From assembly GCA_036504995.1 (NCBI GenBank), contig DASXUG010000002.1, forward strand, positions 1 to 64,000: a stretch of 64,000 nucleotides of DNA, in the 5' to 3' direction. This DNA is from DASXUG01 sp036504995. GTDB lineage: Bacteria > Pseudomonadota > Gammaproteobacteria > Burkholderiales > Methylophilaceae. Position numbers and translations under genes: made by a program. This document shows positions 54,437-63,086 of this stretch, piece by piece. Each line of letters begins with the position of its first letter. Position 1 is the first letter of the stretch. Under the pieces are notes generated by a model. It was given only the letters and a program-made list of their open reading frames with translations, was not told the DNA's origin and made no database searches.

Positions 54437-54811
54437 CTAATCCAGTGCCCCAATACTAGCCATGAGTTCTGCCTGAATAATTGGCTTGGCTAAACAACTT
54501 TTGGCGCCCATTTTCAGAGCCCATGCTTGGTCTGTTGCTTGTGACTTACCAGTACACACGATAATTGGGATATGAGCAGTCTTAGGATTTTTTGACAATG
54601 CTCTCGTCGCTTGAAAGCCTGTCATGCCAGGCATAATAATGTCCATTAAGATTAAATCAGGCAACTCAGTCTCAGCCACGACAATCCCTTGCTCACCAGT
54701 TTCAGCAATGAGTATTTTTAAATCTTGATTAAAAGCTCTAACCAGCATCTCAGCTAGAGATAAGCGGTCAGTTGAAGAGTCATCCACAATAAGAATCGAC
54801 TTAATCAACAT
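54437..54811 (-). CDS. pilH: Response regulator PilH
   Basis: A single receiver domain of about 124 residues with DDSSTDRLSLAEML, phospho-Asp in LILMDIIMPGMTGFQATR, the switch Thr in VCTGKSQATD and the Lys in CLAKPIIQ. ATG 54811 is preferred, with AGGAG ten bases upstream; a TTG two codons earlier is also open. The gene overlaps the end of pilG by 11 bp. In Pseudomonas, PilH is linked to the retraction side of type IV pilus control. Confidence 0.93.
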   Translation of the reverse strand: MLIKSILIVDDSSTDRLSLAEMLVRAFNQDLKILIAETGEQGIVVAETELPDLILMDIIMPGMTGFQATRALSKNPKTAHIPIIVCTGKSQATDQAWALKMGAKSCLAKPIIQAELMASIGALD

Positions 54812-55235
54812 CGGCAATGTTCTCCTCTACATTTTTACTGTTAGGCGCTTTACTGTGCACATGCTGCTGAATAACTTCAATTAAGGTTTCTTGCGTAAAT
54901 GGTTTAGTTAAATACTGATCAGACCCCACCATGCGCCCTCTTGCACGGTCAAACAAACCATTTTTGCTGGAGAGCATGATGACTGGAGTCGCTTGATAAC
55001 GAGGATTACGTTTGATGAGAGAGCAGGTTTGATAGCCGTCTAAGCGTGGCATCATAATGTCCACAAAAATCAAATCTGGGTGATATTGTGCAATTTTAGC
55101 GAGCGCATCGAAACCGTCTTGGGCTAAAACGACTTCATACCCTGATTGTTTCAGAAATATCTCAGCACTTCGACGAATAGTATTGCTGTCATCGATGACC
55201 ATAATGGTTAAGCCAGTTATATGATGCTCCGTCAC
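54801..55235 (-). CDS. pilG: Response regulator PilG
   Basis: A single receiver of about 144 residues. DDSNTIRRSAEIFLKQSGYE is the characteristic PilG opening, with phospho-Asp in LIFVDIMMPRLDGYQTC and Lys in YLTKPFTQETL. GTG 55235 has AGGGGA closely upstream; GTG 55250 is the longer option. PilG promotes pilus extension and twitching in related systems. It is the first gene of the leftward cluster, and its promoter should lie in 55251-55562. Confidence 0.93.
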   Translation of the reverse strand: MTEHHITGLTIMVIDDSNTIRRSAEIFLKQSGYEVVLAQDGFDALAKIAQYHPDLIFVDIMMPRLDGYQTCSLIKRNPRYQATPVIMLSSKNGLFDRARGRMVGSDQYLTKPFTQETLIEVIQQHVHSKAPNSKNVEENIADVD

Positions 55236-55250
55236 ACTTTCCCCTACCAC

Positions 55251-55562
55251 ATATTATCAACGCACAAATCGTTAGTGAATCGCTATAGCCTTATAATCCT
55301 TGGCCATTTAAACGACTGGGCAATTGCCCTCAAGCTTAAAATGCCGACCAAAATAACACTTTCAATAGGAAGTTAACACTACTATGTGACAAAATCTGAC
55401 CAAATGTCACATTATGGTATCGTCCAAACTAACAAATCCAGTGTAAGCTATACTAAGCATTTTATGCAAATTATCAATAATAGACTTTAAACAAGCGCAC
55501 CATTTATGGTCACATTATATGTTTAATTGATTATCAGTTAAACATAAAGCTAGGGAACCAAG
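55251..55562. promoter_or_regulatory. 312-bp divergent control region between pilG and the FIST gene
   Basis: The gap holds several repeat signals. A perfect 12-base palindrome GGGCAATTGCCC lies at 55318-55329. An inverted repeat ATGTGACA (55384-55391) and TGTCACAT (55405-55412) follows. A second copy of TCACATTAT lies at 55510-55518, the first being 55407-55415. A TATAAT at 55292-55297 points right, but its -35 is poor. Shared control of the FIST gene and the chemosensory operon is plausible. No small gene was found. Confidence 0.45.
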
Positions 55563-56717
55563 ATGCTCATTAAGCAAGAATCATTGACCGAAAAAATGTC
55601 TTTTAAGGATTTACCGAGTAACTCGCCACTACCTTTTGCCAATTTAGTATTGGTCTTTGGCTCGGTAAAACGCTTTAATGACAGCAAGCTCATCACCCAA
55701 CTTAAACAACGCTATCCCGTTGCCCAAGTGATTGGCTGCACTACATCAGGTGAAATTAATGAAGCAGGTGTGTTCGATAATAGCCTTCAAATCACGGCTA
55801 TCGTATGGGAAAAAACCATACAACGCATCGCCCACCGCACCATAAGCTCGATGCAAAGCTCGTTCGATACCGCATGCGCATTGGCCAATGAGATCAAAAG
55901 CCCTAGTTTACGCACGGTATTGGTGTTTTCTGACGGACTCAATGTAAACGGCTCAGAGTTGTTACAAGGCTTTCAAAGTATATTAGGAGACATTCCTATC
56001 GTTGGCGGCATGGCTGGTGATCAGGCCGAGTTCGTTAAAACATTACAAATCCTCAACGAAACTGTATCTAATAATATGGTGATCGCTATTGGTTTATATG
56101 GAGAGGACCTCATCACAGCGACTGGCGCATTGGGTGGCTGGAAACCCTACGGCCCTCCCAGAAAAATTACCAAATCCACTAAAAACGTAGTCTATGAAAT
56201 GGATGGGAAACCAGCATTGCCCCTCTACAAATTATATATCGGGGATGCTTATGCCAAATATCTACCGAGCAGCGGTCTCAAATTCCCCCTTGCGATTATT
56301 GAGGATGGTAAGCGTGAAGTAGAAAAAATCCGTACCTTGCTTTCTGTAGATCCAGCAAATAACAGCCTCACCTTTGCTGGCAATGTAGAGGAAGGCGAGA
56401 CTGTGCGTTTGTGTCAAAGCTCGCACGACCGCTTAGTGGACGGAGCTAGTGGTGCAGCGCACATGGTGACTGACGCCCTAGACATAGATGCAATGCAACA
56501 AACTGGCTTAGCATTATGTGTAAGTTGCGTAGGTAGAAAAGGCGTAATGGCAGAACAAACCATCGATGAAATAAACGCTGTCAAACAAATTTTTGGGGCA
56601 CAAACCCACATTGCAGGCTTTTACTCTTACGGTGAGTTTGCACCACGACCAAACACCCAAACCAGCGTATTGCACAACCAAACCATGACTATTGGATATT
56701 TGAGCGAAAGTTTGTAA
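55563..56717 (+). CDS. FIST-domain sensor protein
   Basis: A 384-residue cytoplasmic protein made of FIST_N followed by FIST_C, a pair proposed to bind small ligands in signal transduction. Recognisable phrases are VIGCTTSGEINEAGVFDNSL near the N-terminus, VGGMAGDQAEFVKTL in the middle, and the C-terminal FGAQTHIAGFYSYGEFAP, a FIST_C hallmark. It has no output domain of its own and is divergent from the pil chemosensory operon. It may supply input to that pathway; this is inference from position. Confidence 0.9.
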   Translation: MLIKQESLTEKMSFKDLPSNSPLPFANLVLVFGSVKRFNDSKLITQLKQRYPVAQVIGCTTSGEINEAGVFDNSLQITAIVWEKTIQRIAHRTISSMQSSFDTACALANEIKSPSLRTVLVFSDGLNVNGSELLQGFQSILGDIPIVGGMAGDQAEFVKTLQILNETVSNNMVIAIGLYGEDLITATGALGGWKPYGPPRKITKSTKNVVYEMDGKPALPLYKLYIGDAYAKYLPSSGLKFPLAIIEDGKREVEKIRTLLSVDPANNSLTFAGNVEEGETVRLCQSSHDRLVDGASGAAHMVTDALDIDAMQQTGLALCVSCVGRKGVMAEQTIDEINAVKQIFGAQTHIAGFYSYGEFAPRPNTQTSVLHNQTMTIGYLSESL

Positions 56718-56765
56718 AATTTTGTAAATTAAAAAGTTAAAGCCTGCACAATAAAGTTGTTTGCA

Positions 56766-56800
56766 ACAAAAAGCCCTACTCAGTTAGGGCTTTTTGTTTT
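56766..56800 (+). terminator. Intrinsic terminator after the FIST gene
   Basis: A perfect 13-bp stem (56766-56778 with 56785-56797), reading ACAAAAAGCCCTA and its complement around CTCAGT, is followed by T residues. Confidence 0.88.
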
Positions 56801-56899
56801 AAAAAACTCCTCTATAATGCATTTCAACATTATCGTTTTGCTCGCTACAAATCGAACTTTAACAATACAACCAACTTAACAACTTCAAGGAGAGATAAC

Positions 56900-57400
56900 A
56901 TGGCATCTGTAACACTCAAAGGCAACGCAGTTAGTATCGGCGGAGAACTGCCGACAGCAGGTCAAACCGCACCTAGCTTTCAACTAGCCGACGCGAAACG
57001 TAATTTAGTTGGCTTGGACGCTTACGCAGGTAAGCGCAAAGTGCTCAATATTTTCCCAAGTATCGATACGCCAACCTGCGCCATGTCAGTTCGCGCATTT
57101 AACCAAAAGGCCAGCAGCGTCAATAACACTGTTGTGCTTTGTATTTCAGCAGATTTACCTTTTGCACAAAGCCGCTTCTGTGGGGCTGAAGGGATTGAAA
57201 ATGCGGTGACACTTTCCACATTCCGCGACACTGCGAAGTTTGCCAAAGATTATGGGGTACAAATTCTTGACAGTAGCTTAGCTGGCTTAACAGCCCGTGC
57301 AGTTGTGGTGTTAGATGAAAACAACAAAGTGCTACATAGCGAATTAGTGAGTGAGATTGCTAATGAGCCAAATTACGACGCAGCATTGGCTGTATTGTAA
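56900..57400 (+). CDS. tpx: Thiol peroxidase (atypical 2-Cys peroxiredoxin)
   Basis: A 166-residue peroxiredoxin that reduces lipid and other hydroperoxides using thioredoxin. Peroxidatic C60 lies in SIDTPTCAMSVR and resolving C94 in SRFCGAEGIENAV, the Tpx pattern. AAGGAGAG precedes the ATG. It is a single-gene unit with a hairpin after it. Together with ahpCF it gives this region two peroxide-removal systems. Confidence 0.97.
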   Translation: MASVTLKGNAVSIGGELPTAGQTAPSFQLADAKRNLVGLDAYAGKRKVLNIFPSIDTPTCAMSVRAFNQKASSVNNTVVLCISADLPFAQSRFCGAEGIENAVTLSTFRDTAKFAKDYGVQILDSSLAGLTARAVVVLDENNKVLHSELVSEIANEPNYDAALAVL

Positions 57401-57409
57401 GTACTAAAA

Positions 57410-57436
57410 TGAGGTGGGCAACATCTGCCTACCTCA
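57410..57436 (+). terminator. Hairpin after tpx
   Basis: An 11-bp stem with one mismatch (57410-57420 with 57426-57436), TGAGGTGGGCA against TGCCTACCTCA, has a 5-base loop. No T run follows directly, so terminator function is likely but not certain. Confidence 0.45.
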
Positions 57437-57495
57437 ACCAAGCTAGCGTTCTACCTTTTACGCTACTTCTTTAGCTTTACACTATTGCCCAACTT

Positions 57496-57996
57496 TTACA
57501 GCTCAACTTTTACAAAAGTACCTTCGTCCGCATTAGCAAGCAAGCTCAGCAAATCCTGTCCTTTAAGCACCAATGCAAAGCCCAATACACCACTGCCAAT
57601 CACCACAGTATCGTAATCTTGCAGGCTTTTATCCACTAACACACGTACTGTATTTGGCAAAGCAATCGGTGGCACTGCACCAACCATATAACCTGTAGCT
57701 TCAGGCACTTCGTTATACTCTGCCATGCGACATTTACGTTCGTTTAAATGCGTGCGCAACAAACCCCAATCCGCACGCCCGCCGCCTGCCACGGCTAACA
57801 AGGCATATTGCCCTGATTCCCCTTTAAACACCACACTACGCACCACAGATTTTGGATCTAAGCTCTTAGCCGTTAATAACTCCTCTAAACTGCGCACTGG
57901 CTTTTTATCTTCACTCAGTGGAATCTCTATTACATCAAAAGCAATCCCTTGAGCTTGTAGTAGGGCGATAACGGGCGAGTTAATATTGCAGTTCAT
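57496..57996 (-). CDS. YbaK/EbsC-family aminoacyl-tRNA deacylase
   Basis: A 166-residue protein of the YbaK/ProXp fold, which hydrolyses wrongly charged tRNAs (for example Cys- or Ala-tRNA-Pro). The conserved Lys lies in SVVFKGESGQYALL, and the GXXXP-type loop in YMVGAVPPIALP followed by VIGSGVLGFAL. The exact substrate cannot be told from sequence alone. It is followed downstream by a MazG-like pyrophosphatase gene read the same way, so that upstream-to-downstream order is reversed in map coordinates. Confidence 0.85.
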   Translation of the reverse strand: MNCNINSPVIALLQAQGIAFDVIEIPLSEDKKPVRSLEELLTAKSLDPKSVVRSVVFKGESGQYALLAVAGGGRADWGLLRTHLNERKCRMAEYNEVPEATGYMVGAVPPIALPNTVRVLVDKSLQDYDTVVIGSGVLGFALVLKGQDLLSLLANADEGTFVKVEL

Positions 57997-58029
57997 GCTA
58001 GCTCCTTAGCAAGCGTAAGATGAGATGGT

Positions 58030-58398
58030 TTATTGGTAGTCGGTGTACTTGGCATTACTGCCTTTGCATTTTTCGACTGGGTATTTTTGAGCGTTTAGAT
58101 CTATTTTTTTATTTGCCGCTGCAATTAAATCAATACCGCACACCTCTGCAATTCTCAACAAATAGACCAAGGTATCTGAAAGTTCTTGTCCAACCTTTTC
58201 CTTAGTAGGCTCATCTAGATCACGGCTTTCTTGTTCGCTCATCCATTGAAAATGCTCGACAACTTCAGCTGCCTCAACGATCATCGCCATCGCAAGGTTT
58301 TTGGGGGAATGAAACTGTGCCCAGTCACGCTCTTCGACAAAGCGGTTAATGCGCCCTATTAGGGAAAGCAATGAATCGGTGTTATTGTGAATAGTCAT
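58030..58398 (-). CDS. MazG-like nucleotide pyrophosphohydrolase (RS21-C6/DCTPP type)
   Basis: A 122-residue all-alpha NTP pyrophosphatase. The metal-binding motif reads IVEAAEVVEHFQW, followed by ELSDTLVYLLRIAEV, the two-helix Glu/Asp signature of this group. HSPKNLAMAM is the usual lead-in. Related enzymes hydrolyse dCTP or modified nucleotides. It lies 33 bp upstream of the YbaK-like gene on the same strand and 32 bp from the GGDEF/EAL gene, also leftward. Confidence 0.9.
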   Translation of the reverse strand: MTIHNNTDSLLSLIGRINRFVEERDWAQFHSPKNLAMAMIVEAAEVVEHFQWMSEQESRDLDEPTKEKVGQELSDTLVYLLRIAEVCGIDLIAAANKKIDLNAQKYPVEKCKGSNAKYTDYQ

Positions 58399-58430
58399 AA
58401 ATAAAATAGCTAAATGGATTAGAGTGAAGA

Positions 58431-60686
58431 TTATGACAGCATTTTTTGCTGTTTGAGTAGCTCTGCGAACTCTTTTGCGGGTACAGGTTTACTGAATAAA
58501 TAGCCTTGCATTTCATCGCACTCATGCAACTTTAAGAAGGTTAACTGTTCTTGTGTTTCTACACCCTCAGCAATCACTGTCAACCCCAAACTTTGTGACA
58601 TTTTGATAATTGCAGTGACGATTGCCGCATCGTTCAAGTCAATTTGAATATCACGAATAAAACTTTTATCAATCTTAATAGTATTAATAGGCAAAAGCTT
58701 AAGATAAGATAAACTTGAATACCCTGTACCAAAATCATCTACTGACAGCCGAACACCCATCTCTTTTAGACTATTCAAATCGTGAATCACTGCCACTTCG
58801 CTCTGGATCGCCACGCTTTCTGTTACTTCAAGCTCTAGACTACTCGGTTGAAGACCAGTTTGTAGTAGCACTTTAGTGACTTCCTGCATAAAGTCAGCAT
58901 GATGCAACTCCGCCACTGAAACATTAATGGCAATAGGTATCTCTGGTAATCCTGCGTCTTGCCACAACCTATTTTGCGCGCAAGCTTCTCGCAACACCCA
59001 ATTACCGATACTCTTAATTAAGCCAGAATCCTCGGCAATAGGGATAAATCGATCAGGCAGTATCAAACCCCAATCTGGATGCTGCCAGCGTATCAAAGCT
59101 TCTGCACCGACGATTTTCCCGGTTTTAATACTTACCTTAGGTTGATAAAACAACAATAACTCATTATTGGAAATCGCTTTTTGCAGGTTGTTTTCCATAG
59201 TGAGTTGCGCCGATACGCGTGCGCTCATTTCTTTGGTAAAAAATTGATAATTATTTCTACCTGAATTTTTTGCATGATACATTGCGGCATCGGCGTTTCG
59301 CGTTAACACATCAACGCTATCACCATCATCTGGATAAACCGCAATACCAATACTTGCAGTCACGAATAGTTCATGATTACTGATATAAATAGGAGACTTA
59401 ATAGTCTCTAGAATTTTGTTTGCAATTTCGGCTGGCACAGCATCATCTAATAACTCGGGCAACAACACCACAAACTCATCACCGCCTTGACGGCTCAGCG
59501 TATCAGAAGCACGAATACAAGTTCTAAGCTGTTTAGTTAATACCTTAAGTAGCTGATCGCCAACCTCATGCCCCAAAGTATCATTCACTCGCTTAAAATG
59601 GTCTATATCAAAAAATAAAATAGCTACTTTGGATTTTCGTCTGGCAGCGGCACTTATCGCTTGGGTGATGCGGTCTGTTAGCAGTAAACGATTAGGTAAA
59701 TCCGTCAAGTAATCGTGCTCAGCCAGATAAGTCATTTTTTGGGCCATTTGACGCGCATCGCTCACATCATGAAACACTAAAACAACGCCTAAAATGGCAC
59801 CGTCCATATCTCGAATCGGCGCGGCTGAGTCTTCAATCGCGTATTCCTCACCCGATTTCGCAATGAGTACAGTATGGTTAGCTAACCCGCAAACTTTATT
59901 ATGCGCCAACACTATGTCAACAGGGTTAGGTGCTAACTTACGCGAACTTTCATTCAAAATTCTAAAAACTTCTAAAATAGGTCGGCCAATCGCATCGGCT
60001 TTCGTCCAACCTGTCATTCTTTCTGCAACCGGGTTCAGATAAGTCACCTCAGACTGCATACTGGTAGTAATCACGGCGTCACCTATAGATTCAAGCGTGA
60101 CTATCGCTAGCTGTTTCTGGTTAAACAGCTCTTGCTCCGTTCTTTTTCTTTGCTCAATCTCTAGCCGTAGATCCAAATTAATATTACTTAAGTCTTCAGT
60201 ACGCTGTCTAACCAAGACTTCTAAATTAGCATTGAGTTGAGCTAATGCTTTTTCTGCCAGTAGACGCTTTTCTACTTCTGACTCTAGCAGAGTAATGGTT
60301 TTTTTAAGTTGCTGAGTACTGGTAATAGTCAAGGCAACGGGCATTAAGCGCCATAACATAATTGAGGTAAGCCCTGAGGCAAAAGCAGTAATGCTTTTCA
60401 TCGTCGCATCTACCCAATAAATAGGTTCCCAGATAGTGGCAATTGAAATCAGATGGGTAGTACCACAGGCAAATATAAATAAAGAAAACATTATAAATAC
60501 CCAGTTAAACTCAAGGTCTACCCTCTTTTTCACTAGATACAGCAACGCAAGAGGAATCGTGTAATAGGAAATGGCAATCACACTGTCGGACAAGATATAC
60601 ATCCATAACAGGCTGGGCGTCCATAAATAGCAATGCCCATGAGGCATAAAATCGCTGGGCACTAACCAACTCAACACAGCATCCAT
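58431..60686 (-). CDS. Ethylene-receptor-type membrane sensor with PAS, GGDEF and EAL domains
   Basis: A 751-residue c-di-GMP signalling protein. ATG 60686 has GGGAG seven bases upstream, better than TTG 60722. Three N-terminal membrane helices align with the plant ETR1 ethylene-binding domain, including the residues matching D25, Y32, I35, P36, C65 and H69: D34 in LSDSVIA, Y41, I44, P45, C74 and H78 (FACGTTHLI). The order after it is coiled coil (about 120-200), PAS (about 205-320), GGDEF with QGGDEF intact, and EAL with AEALIRW, DDFGTGYSS and AEGVETQEQ intact. Copper-dependent ethylene sensing is predicted from the residues. Confidence 0.9.
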   Translation of the reverse strand: MDAVLSWLVPSDFMPHGHCYLWTPSLLWMYILSDSVIAISYYTIPLALLYLVKKRVDLEFNWVFIMFSLFIFACGTTHLISIATIWEPIYWVDATMKSITAFASGLTSIMLWRLMPVALTITSTQQLKKTITLLESEVEKRLLAEKALAQLNANLEVLVRQRTEDLSNINLDLRLEIEQRKRTEQELFNQKQLAIVTLESIGDAVITTSMQSEVTYLNPVAERMTGWTKADAIGRPILEVFRILNESSRKLAPNPVDIVLAHNKVCGLANHTVLIAKSGEEYAIEDSAAPIRDMDGAILGVVLVFHDVSDARQMAQKMTYLAEHDYLTDLPNRLLLTDRITQAISAAARRKSKVAILFFDIDHFKRVNDTLGHEVGDQLLKVLTKQLRTCIRASDTLSRQGGDEFVVLLPELLDDAVPAEIANKILETIKSPIYISNHELFVTASIGIAVYPDDGDSVDVLTRNADAAMYHAKNSGRNNYQFFTKEMSARVSAQLTMENNLQKAISNNELLLFYQPKVSIKTGKIVGAEALIRWQHPDWGLILPDRFIPIAEDSGLIKSIGNWVLREACAQNRLWQDAGLPEIPIAINVSVAELHHADFMQEVTKVLLQTGLQPSSLELEVTESVAIQSEVAVIHDLNSLKEMGVRLSVDDFGTGYSSLSYLKLLPINTIKIDKSFIRDIQIDLNDAAIVTAIIKMSQSLGLTVIAEGVETQEQLTFLKLHECDEMQGYLFSKPVPAKEFAELLKQQKMLS

Positions 60687-60831
60687 GTAGCAACTCCCGC
60701 ACTTGTTATTACTGTTGATCAATCAAGAGGACTTAAGTTTCAGAGGCTAACATACGTAGCCAAAAAGAGTATTGGGTAAAGGTATATTATTTTAAGAAGA
60801 GCAGTGATGCACTCGCGCAGTTATTTATGTT

Positions 60832-60860
60832 CGGAATCTATCATTGCCCAATAGATTCCG
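60832..60860 (-). terminator. Hairpin downstream of rlmL
   Basis: CGGAATCTAT (60832-60841) and ATAGATTCCG (60851-60860) form a perfect 10-bp stem with a 9-base loop, 25 bases past the rlmL stop. The T run expected of an intrinsic terminator is missing, so it may work as an mRNA end-protecting structure. Confidence 0.5.
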
Positions 60861-60885
60861 CAACTCATTAATTACTATATATTTT

Positions 60886-62028
60886 TTATTTTCGGTTACT
60901 ACCTGCCACCATTTTAATTTCAAATAAACGACATTCAAGCGGCCCATTAAACAAGGGTGTTTTTTTGCTAGGGCTTAGGCGCATTAATTTGGGCATGCGT
61001 AAGTCATTGGTAAGAAAGTATGTATTCCACCCAGCAAATTTTTGTTTAAGCGTGTTGCTCATTTTTGGGTATAGTTCGGCTAACTCCTCATCTTCACCAA
61101 TACGCACGCCATAGGGCGGGTTTGCAACCATCACACCTGAATCAGCAGGTGCTGCAAGTGCAGTAAATTCAACATGGCTTAATTGCACGGCTTCTAGTAA
61201 ATTGGCCTCCTGCAAATTTTGTTTTGCTACACGTACCGCGCGCAAATCCATATCACTGCCGTAGATTTTTTGGAAAGTTGTTGGTTTAGCAGCCTTTATC
61301 GCCGCATTTTTAATTTTTTTCCAAGTATCCGACTCAAAATTTTTAAGTTTTTCGAAACCGAAATCACGATTTAAACCAGGGGCAATATCTAACGCCATCA
61401 TCGCCGCTTCTAACAAAAATGTGCCGCTACCACACATGGGGTCTAACAGGGGTTGCCCTACTTGCCAGCCTGCAAGCTTTAAAATACCTGCGGCTAAGTT
61501 TTCACGCAACGGGGCTTCTATACTGGCTTTACGATTGCCACGCTGATACAAAGCATGGCCAGAGCTATCTACATAAAACGTGTAAGCATCTTCAGTTAAA
61601 TAAGCATGAATACGTGCGGATGGATTTTTCGTGTCAATGTAAGGGCGCGAATTAACCGCTTGTCTAAACTTGTCACAGACTGCATCTTTAATACGTAGCG
61701 TCGCAAATTCTAAACTTTTTAATGGGCATTTCACCCCAGTGACTTTGACCATAAAATCATGTTTTACATCAAATAAATTCGGCCAGTTGATTTTGTAGGC
61801 GGCTTGGTATAAATCATCTTCATTGGCATACTTACCCCGCCCAACCTGAATCAAAATACGGGTAGCGATGCGTGAATGCAGGTTAGCGCGATAACATATG
61901 CCCAAGTCTCCCATAAAACCGACACCACCATCCGTCATTTGAATATTACGGGCTTGTTGTGCTTTCAGCTCGTCAACGAGCAGCGCCTCTAAGCCACGGG
62001 GGCAGGTGGCAAAATAATTGAGTTCCAT
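60886..62028 (-). CDS. rlmL: 23S rRNA (guanine-N2)-methyltransferase, RlmL type
   Basis: A 380-residue THUMP-domain class I methyltransferase. The N-terminal half has FATCPRGLEALLVDELKAQ and a THUMP RNA-binding domain. The SAM domain has LLDPMCGSGTFLLEAAMMA and catalytic NPPYGVRIGE. It corresponds to the N-terminal m2G2445 half of the bifunctional E. coli RlmL; no RlmK half is present, which is common in betaproteobacteria. It starts 12 bp after the spermidine-synthase-like gene. Confidence 0.93.
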   Translation of the reverse strand: MELNYFATCPRGLEALLVDELKAQQARNIQMTDGGVGFMGDLGICYRANLHSRIATRILIQVGRGKYANEDDLYQAAYKINWPNLFDVKHDFMVKVTGVKCPLKSLEFATLRIKDAVCDKFRQAVNSRPYIDTKNPSARIHAYLTEDAYTFYVDSSGHALYQRGNRKASIEAPLRENLAAGILKLAGWQVGQPLLDPMCGSGTFLLEAAMMALDIAPGLNRDFGFEKLKNFESDTWKKIKNAAIKAAKPTTFQKIYGSDMDLRAVRVAKQNLQEANLLEAVQLSHVEFTALAAPADSGVMVANPPYGVRIGEDEELAELYPKMSNTLKQKFAGWNTYFLTNDLRMPKLMRLSPSKKTPLFNGPLECRLFEIKMVAGSNRK

Positions 62029-62040
62029 ATTGTTTGTTTA

Positions 62041-62826
62041 CTACTCCATTGTGATACGGCTAGGCGTATGTTGATTATTATCTTTAAGACGCTCTAATAG
62101 CCCCATAAAATCGAGCTTAAGCTCGGCATCTAAGGCTTTGGCTTTTTGACGCACCTGTTCCCAGCGCAATTCAGTTGGTACGCGATTAAAGGCCATCACC
62201 ACGATATTCCCTGGGCGGCCCGTTGGGACAACTAACACTCGACCACTAAAAATCTGTTCGATGCGATGCAAATACACGTCAAAATTTTTATCTGAGCCCC
62301 ACAAGTTAATGACTAAGACACCATTTTGCGTCAATGCGCCGCGACAAGCATCAAAGAAATCTTGGCTATACATATTCAACGGCACACCTTTGCCATCAAA
62401 CATATCCAGCATCAACAAGTCTGTAGTTTCAGGGTGATTGTGAATAAACTGTACGCCATCACCCTCAATCACAGTAAGCCTGTCATCATCCTCTGGGAGA
62501 TAAAAATGACTCCGTGCAATGTTAATGACTTGTGGGTTTAACTCCACCACCCGCGTAGTTAATTGCGGATGATAATGGTGAATATACTTGGGAATAGAGC
62601 CGCCACCCAAGCCCATAATCACCACATCACGCACATGTGGCGCAAGTAACAAAAACAGCATCATGCCTTTTGAATAGGACAGCTCTAAATCATAAGGAGC
62701 TTTAACACGCATAGAGCTTTGAATGGTGCTAGAGCCAATAAATAGGGAGCGCACACCATCTACCTCTCCTACTTCGACGCTCTCTGACGCCACACTACGA
62801 TGAATTTTTTTACCGAAACCGAACAT
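62041..62826 (-). CDS. Spermidine-synthase-like protein lacking the usual catalytic motif
   Basis: A 261-residue Rossmann-fold protein of the spermine/spermidine synthase superfamily. The dinucleotide-type glycine motif reads VVIMGLGGGSIPKYIHHYHP, and VVELNPQVINIARSHF is the acidic ribose-binding strand. The aminopropyltransferase active-site segment (DSTDP in SpeE) is replaced by LMLDMFDGKGVP, so polyamine synthesis is doubtful. Such SpeE-like proteins are of unknown function. The gene is upstream of rlmL by 12 bp and probably co-transcribed. Confidence 0.85.
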   Translation of the reverse strand: MFGFGKKIHRSVASESVEVGEVDGVRSLFIGSSTIQSSMRVKAPYDLELSYSKGMMLFLLLAPHVRDVVIMGLGGGSIPKYIHHYHPQLTTRVVELNPQVINIARSHFYLPEDDDRLTVIEGDGVQFIHNHPETTDLLMLDMFDGKGVPLNMYSQDFFDACRGALTQNGVLVINLWGSDKNFDVYLHRIEQIFSGRVLVVPTGRPGNIVVMAFNRVPTELRWEQVRQKAKALDAELKLDFMGLLERLKDNNQHTPSRITME

Positions 62827-63010
62827 ACTATTTGTGTTTTGTTGAATGTAATGACAAGAAGTTAATATTGTAATTCAGATGCTACCTATTTGATTTTATA
62901 TTTCCACCAAACTTAGCGTTGTAACATGGCCTGAATATTGCGTAATCCAACTACTGCTCACAAACAAGTAAATTAAATTTCCTTTAAATTTCATGTGGTT
63001 GTAAGATTAT

Positions 63011-63026
63011 TAGTCCAATTGGACTA
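63011..63026. promoter_or_regulatory. 16-base palindrome upstream of the SCO gene
   Basis: TAGTCCAATTGGACTA is a perfect palindrome 61-76 bases before the SCO start codon. The length and place suit a dimeric repressor or activator site. I cannot name the regulator. The surrounding gap 62827-63086 holds no gene. Confidence 0.5.
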
Positions 63027-63086
63027 TAGACTAAAAACCCATTTCAGTGATAACTTTCACTTGAACCAACAATAGAGATATTAAGA

